A stretch of DNA of 24,284 nt, from assembly GCA_013415795.1 (NCBI GenBank), contig JAAEEL010000010.1, positions 1 to 24,284 on the forward strand, given 5' to 3'. The number at the start of each line of letters is the position of its first letter. Within the stretch, counting starts at the first letter, position 1. Made by a program: the position numbers and the translations under genes. Below, one piece after another: positions 23,729-24,284 of the stretch. The notes below the pieces were generated by a model. The model saw nothing but the letters and a program-made list of their open reading frames with translations. It was not told where the DNA came from and did no database searches. Origin of the DNA: Methanocellales archaeon. Lineage in GTDB: Archaea > Halobacteriota > UBA148.

Positions 23729-23932
23729 ATGGAAAAGGTGAGATTTTTTGGTTTCATACTTTTGGGGATCGGCGTGATCATCTGCATGGCCTATGCGCTT
23801 TATCAGTTTGTCCAAGCTGCAGACGTACCTACGGTCATCAGGCTGGGGGTCGTGGTCATACTGGTGGGCATAGGTTTTCTGTTGCTTTCGGTAATCAAAG
23901 AAAGGTTTGAAGAGGAACAGGAGGCAAAATAA
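23729..23932 (+). CDS. Small two-helix membrane protein
   Basis: 67 residues, not assigned to a named family. Two transmembrane helices are plain: FFGFILLGIGVIICMAYALY (about 6-25) and LGVVVILVGIGFLLLSVI (about 39-56), joined by a short loop (QFVQAADVPTVIR), with an acidic-basic tail (KERFEEEQEAK). Both ends are probably cytosolic. A strong GGGAGG site precedes the ATG. The next gene begins two bases after its stop, with its own AGGAGG lying inside the end of this gene, so the two proteins are translationally linked. Confidence 0.82.
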   Translation: MEKVRFFGFILLGIGVIICMAYALYQFVQAADVPTVIRLGVVVILVGIGFLLLSVIKERFEEEQEAK

Positions 23933-23933
23933 A

Positions 23934-24248
23934 ATGTTGGTAGTTACTTCAGAGAGAGTAGAAGGAAAGAATGTAGTTGAGACCCTGGGTCTTGTCAAGG
24001 GAAATACCGTCAGGGCGAAATGGATCGGTAAGGACATTTTAGCTGCGTTGAAGAACATCGTCGGCGGAGAGCTGAGAGAATACACGGAGATGCTGAGCGA
24101 GGCTAGAGAGGAATCCCTCAACAGGATGATAAAAGAGGCAGAAAAACTGGGAGCAGACGCAGTAATAAGCGCGAGATTCATGACATCGCAGACGATGGGC
24201 GGCGCAGCAGAACTGCTGGCATATGGCACTGCGGTGAAGTTGGGATAG
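23934..24248 (+). CDS. YbjQ/UPF0145 family protein
   Basis: A cytosolic protein of 104 residues. VTSERVEGKNVVETLGLVKG at the start, the helix GGELREYTEMLSEAREESLN and the closing GADAVISARFMTSQTM...ELLAYGTAV are the standard YbjQ pattern. The family forms small oligomeric rings of unknown role, sometimes called heavy-metal binding. The ATG at 23934 is chosen because AGGAGG sits upstream at the proper distance and the family starts at that point; an upstream in-frame ATG at 23907 is inside the previous gene. It is coupled to the two-helix membrane protein, which may hold it at the membrane. Confidence 0.9.
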   Translation: MLVVTSERVEGKNVVETLGLVKGNTVRAKWIGKDILAALKNIVGGELREYTEMLSEAREESLNRMIKEAEKLGADAVISARFMTSQTMGGAAELLAYGTAVKLG

Positions 24249-24284
24249 TGGATAAAATAATTAAAGAAATAATCCGGGATAGTC

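Noticed and set aside
23684..24229. Long minus-strand open frame (181 codons) at the right end
   Set aside because: It lies opposite two well-supported genes with ribosome binding sites and shows no recognisable domain.

Overview
The window looks like a chromosome segment of a euryarchaeote of the methanogen / anaerobic methane- or alkane-oxidiser kind (Halobacteriota, near Methanosarcinales or Archaeoglobi). The markers are F420-dependent methylene-H4MPT reductase (mer), F420-0:L-glutamate ligase (cofE), an archaeal tubulin (CetZ), membrane-bound LonB, archaeal phosphoglycerate mutase (apgM), Dph6, RtcA and KptA, and a methanogen-type winged-helix regulator. Genes often abut or overlap (TGATG, TGAATG, ATGA). 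Many starts have a GGAGG/GGGGT-like ribosome binding site, and intergenic DNA is AT-rich with TATA-box promoters. The genus cannot be named from the sequence alone.

Layout. 1-139 (-) is the 5' end of an ATPase cut by the window edge. 140-559 is non-coding and carries a duplicated ~100-bp promoter-like module ahead of a winged-helix regulator (560) and a UbiA prenyltransferase (1454). 5904-2533 (-) is a tight operon apgM - thrB - secreted/anchored protein - cofE. Divergent from it, 5975-9632 (+) is a four-gene set: a helical/winged-helix protein, a PRC-barrel protein, CetZ, and a signal-peptide plus C-terminal-anchor protein. 11866-9647 (-) is glmM plus a sugar-nucleotide epimerase, probably for surface glycan precursors. 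11867-12657 holds a decayed gene and the kptA upstream region. kptA (+) and rtcA (-) then converge and overlap.

14589-15428 (-) is PRPP synthetase. A second decayed reading frame follows (15474-15685), leading into a solitary beta-class DNA methyltransferase (15750). 16779-20908 (+) is a compact run of a CoA-disulfide-reductase/NADH-oxidase-like flavoprotein, LonB and a radical SAM enzyme. Dph6 (-) converges on it. 21755-23556 (+) pairs a SAM hydrolase (DUF62) with mer. The window closes with a two-helix membrane peptide and a YbjQ-type protein (23729-24248).

The best candidate for an undescribed system is the cetZ set at 5975-9632. It has a cytosolic tubulin-like GTPase, a PRC-barrel partner candidate, a helical/DNA-binding-like protein and an externally facing membrane protein, all on one strand. 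That arrangement suggests a cytoskeletal or cell-envelope module. Other points of interest are the RNA-end-processing pair kptA/rtcA, the duplicated promoter module, and the two gene remnants, one directly upstream of an orphan methyltransferase. No rRNA, tRNA, CRISPR array or intact transposase was recognised.
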